Under the pieces are notes generated by a model that saw only the letters and a list, made by a program, of their open reading frames with translations, did no database searches and had not been told where the DNA came from. A program made the position numbers and the translations under genes. From Elusimicrobiota bacterium (GTDB lineage: Bacteria > Elusimicrobiota > Elusimicrobia > FEN-1173), in contig JADKCG010000030.1 of assembly GCA_016714745.1 (NCBI GenBank), forward strand, positions 1 to 6,915: a stretch of DNA of 6,915 bases, read 5' to 3'. Shown here piece by piece: positions 6,617-6,915 of this stretch; positions within the stretch are counted from its first letter, which is position 1, and the number at the start of each line of letters is the position of its first letter.

Positions 6617-6630
6617 TTTAGCCCCTCGAA

Positions 6631-6751
6631 GCGTTCGGTCCCGGGTCCGGCTAAGCCCGCCTAGCGGAAGGGGGCCCCTGCGACGAAGTCGCAGGGGGGA
6701 ACCGCCGGGACTGGTTCCCCAGCGGGCGTGCCGGAGCCGGGACCGGAACGC
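6631..6751. other. 121-bp nested palindrome, candidate structured RNA or mobile palindromic element
   Basis: GCGTTCGGTCCCGG (6631-6644) pairs with 6737-6751 over 14 bp with a single bulged G. Inside it, CCGGC (6647-6651) pairs with 6730-6734, and GCCCGC (6655-6660) with 6722-6727. The core then holds two hairpins: CCCCTGCGAC/GTCGCAGGGG (6675-6697, three-base loop) and GGGGAACC/GGTTCCCC (6696-6720, nine-base loop); they share two G. A third small one, CCGC/GCGG, at 6657-6667 competes with the stem. All the helices fit one long-stemmed branched fold. There is no U-run, so it is not a plain terminator. Either strand could fold. I match it to no known RNA family. Confidence 0.6.
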
Positions 6752-6755
6752 GTGA

Positions 6756-6778
6756 CTTTCGTTGAAGCCTTCAGAAAG
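6756..6778. repeat. Small hairpin next to the palindromic element
   Basis: CTTTC and TGAA pair with TTCA and GAAAG around a GCC loop, with a two-base GT bulge. It lies five bases right of the large palindrome and may belong to the same element or leader. Confidence 0.4.
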
Positions 6779-6810
6779 CTAAAGAGACACCTCGACGCGA
6801 TCTTGTTAAA

Positions 6811-6845
6811 TAAGTCTTGACAACTGTCAAGACTTAATGTAGGCT
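6811..6845 (+). promoter_or_regulatory. Operator-promoter of the gene starting at 6865
   Basis: TAAGTCTTGACA (6811-6822) and TGTCAAGACTTA (6825-6836) are a perfect 12-bp inverted repeat with a two-base centre. The left arm ends in a consensus -35 TTGACA (6817-6822). Seventeen bases later comes TAGGCT (6840-6845), which keeps the most important -10 bases. A repressor on the dyad would cover the -35 and spacer. The expected start of transcription near 6852 would leave a very short leader, with the Shine-Dalgarno almost at the 5' end. Confidence 0.7.
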
Positions 6846-6864
6846 TTGAACAGGAGGGATGACC

Positions 6865-6915
6865 ATGAATAGGGCACATTTTTTTCCAACCACTGAAAAG
6901 ATAAAAGCCAGTGAC
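6865..6915 (+). CDS. Start of an unidentified gene, cut by window end
   Basis: ATG 6865 follows AGGAGGG (6852-6858) at a good distance, and the frame is open to the window end: MNRAHFFPTTEKIKASD, 17 residues. This is too short to assign a family. The tight promoter with a perfect dyad over the -35 box is typical of small autoregulated operons such as toxin-antitoxin or phage-like regulator genes. On that basis the product or a downstream partner may be a DNA-binding regulator, but this is inference from the control region only. Confidence 0.7.
   Translation, partial: MNRAHFFPTTEKIKASD

Noticed and set aside
6495..6755. 86-codon plus-strand frame
   Set aside because: It is arginine/proline-rich because it reads through the GC-rich palindrome; no ribosome site of note.
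6611..6760. Integron attC site
   Set aside because: The palindrome is of suitable size, but no clear RYYYAAC/GTTRRRY pair at its ends and no integrase or cassette pattern was seen.
6631..6864. Retron non-coding RNA with a downstream reverse transcriptase
   Set aside because: The closing inverted repeats invited this idea, but an independent promoter separates the structure from the next gene, and the 17 visible residues show no reverse transcriptase feature.

Overview
The window is a pile-up of insertion sequences (IS) about 6 kb long, followed by roughly 0.9 kb of non-IS DNA at the right edge. Shine-Dalgarno-led genes and the IS families (IS21, IS4, IS1380, IS110) show a bacterium. Nothing identifies the species. 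The GC-rich istAB genes and the more AT-rich flanks suggest elements of different origin.

Layout. Positions 1-2696 are an almost complete, apparently intact IS21-family element, with istA, istB and paired terminal repeats. Its extreme left tip lies just outside the window. It has inserted into an IS4-family transposase gene read on the minus strand. The first 266 codons of that gene (2697-3494) survive, fused to 13 codons and a stop supplied by the IS21 end; the rest should lie left of the window. Upstream of the IS4 gene is a long hairpin whose far arm pairs with the ribosome-binding site. Next come a short repeat-bearing stretch (3579-3618), the C-terminal part of an IS1380-type transposase (about 3670-4112), a tandem duplication of about 175 bp (4113-4466), and about 400 bp without a recognisable gene. 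An IS110-family transposase gene on the minus strand (4869-5885) keeps both ends but is broken by a frame excursion and an in-frame amber codon.

The right side (about 5990-6915) carries no IS homology that I recognise. It holds an 89-codon plus-strand gene of unknown function (6121-6390), a possible 66-codon minus-strand gene (6416-6616), a striking 121-bp nested palindrome able to fold into a three-hairpin structure (6631-6751), and the start of a plus-strand gene (6865 onward). A near-perfect 12-bp inverted repeat overlaps a good -35 box in front of that last gene, as in an autoregulated operon.

Inferred history: the IS1380 and IS110 remnants are old and decayed. IS4 is younger because its surviving part has no internal stop. 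IS21 arrived last because it interrupts IS4 and both its genes are open. The least explained parts are the palindromic element at 6631-6751 and the operator-controlled gene beside it.
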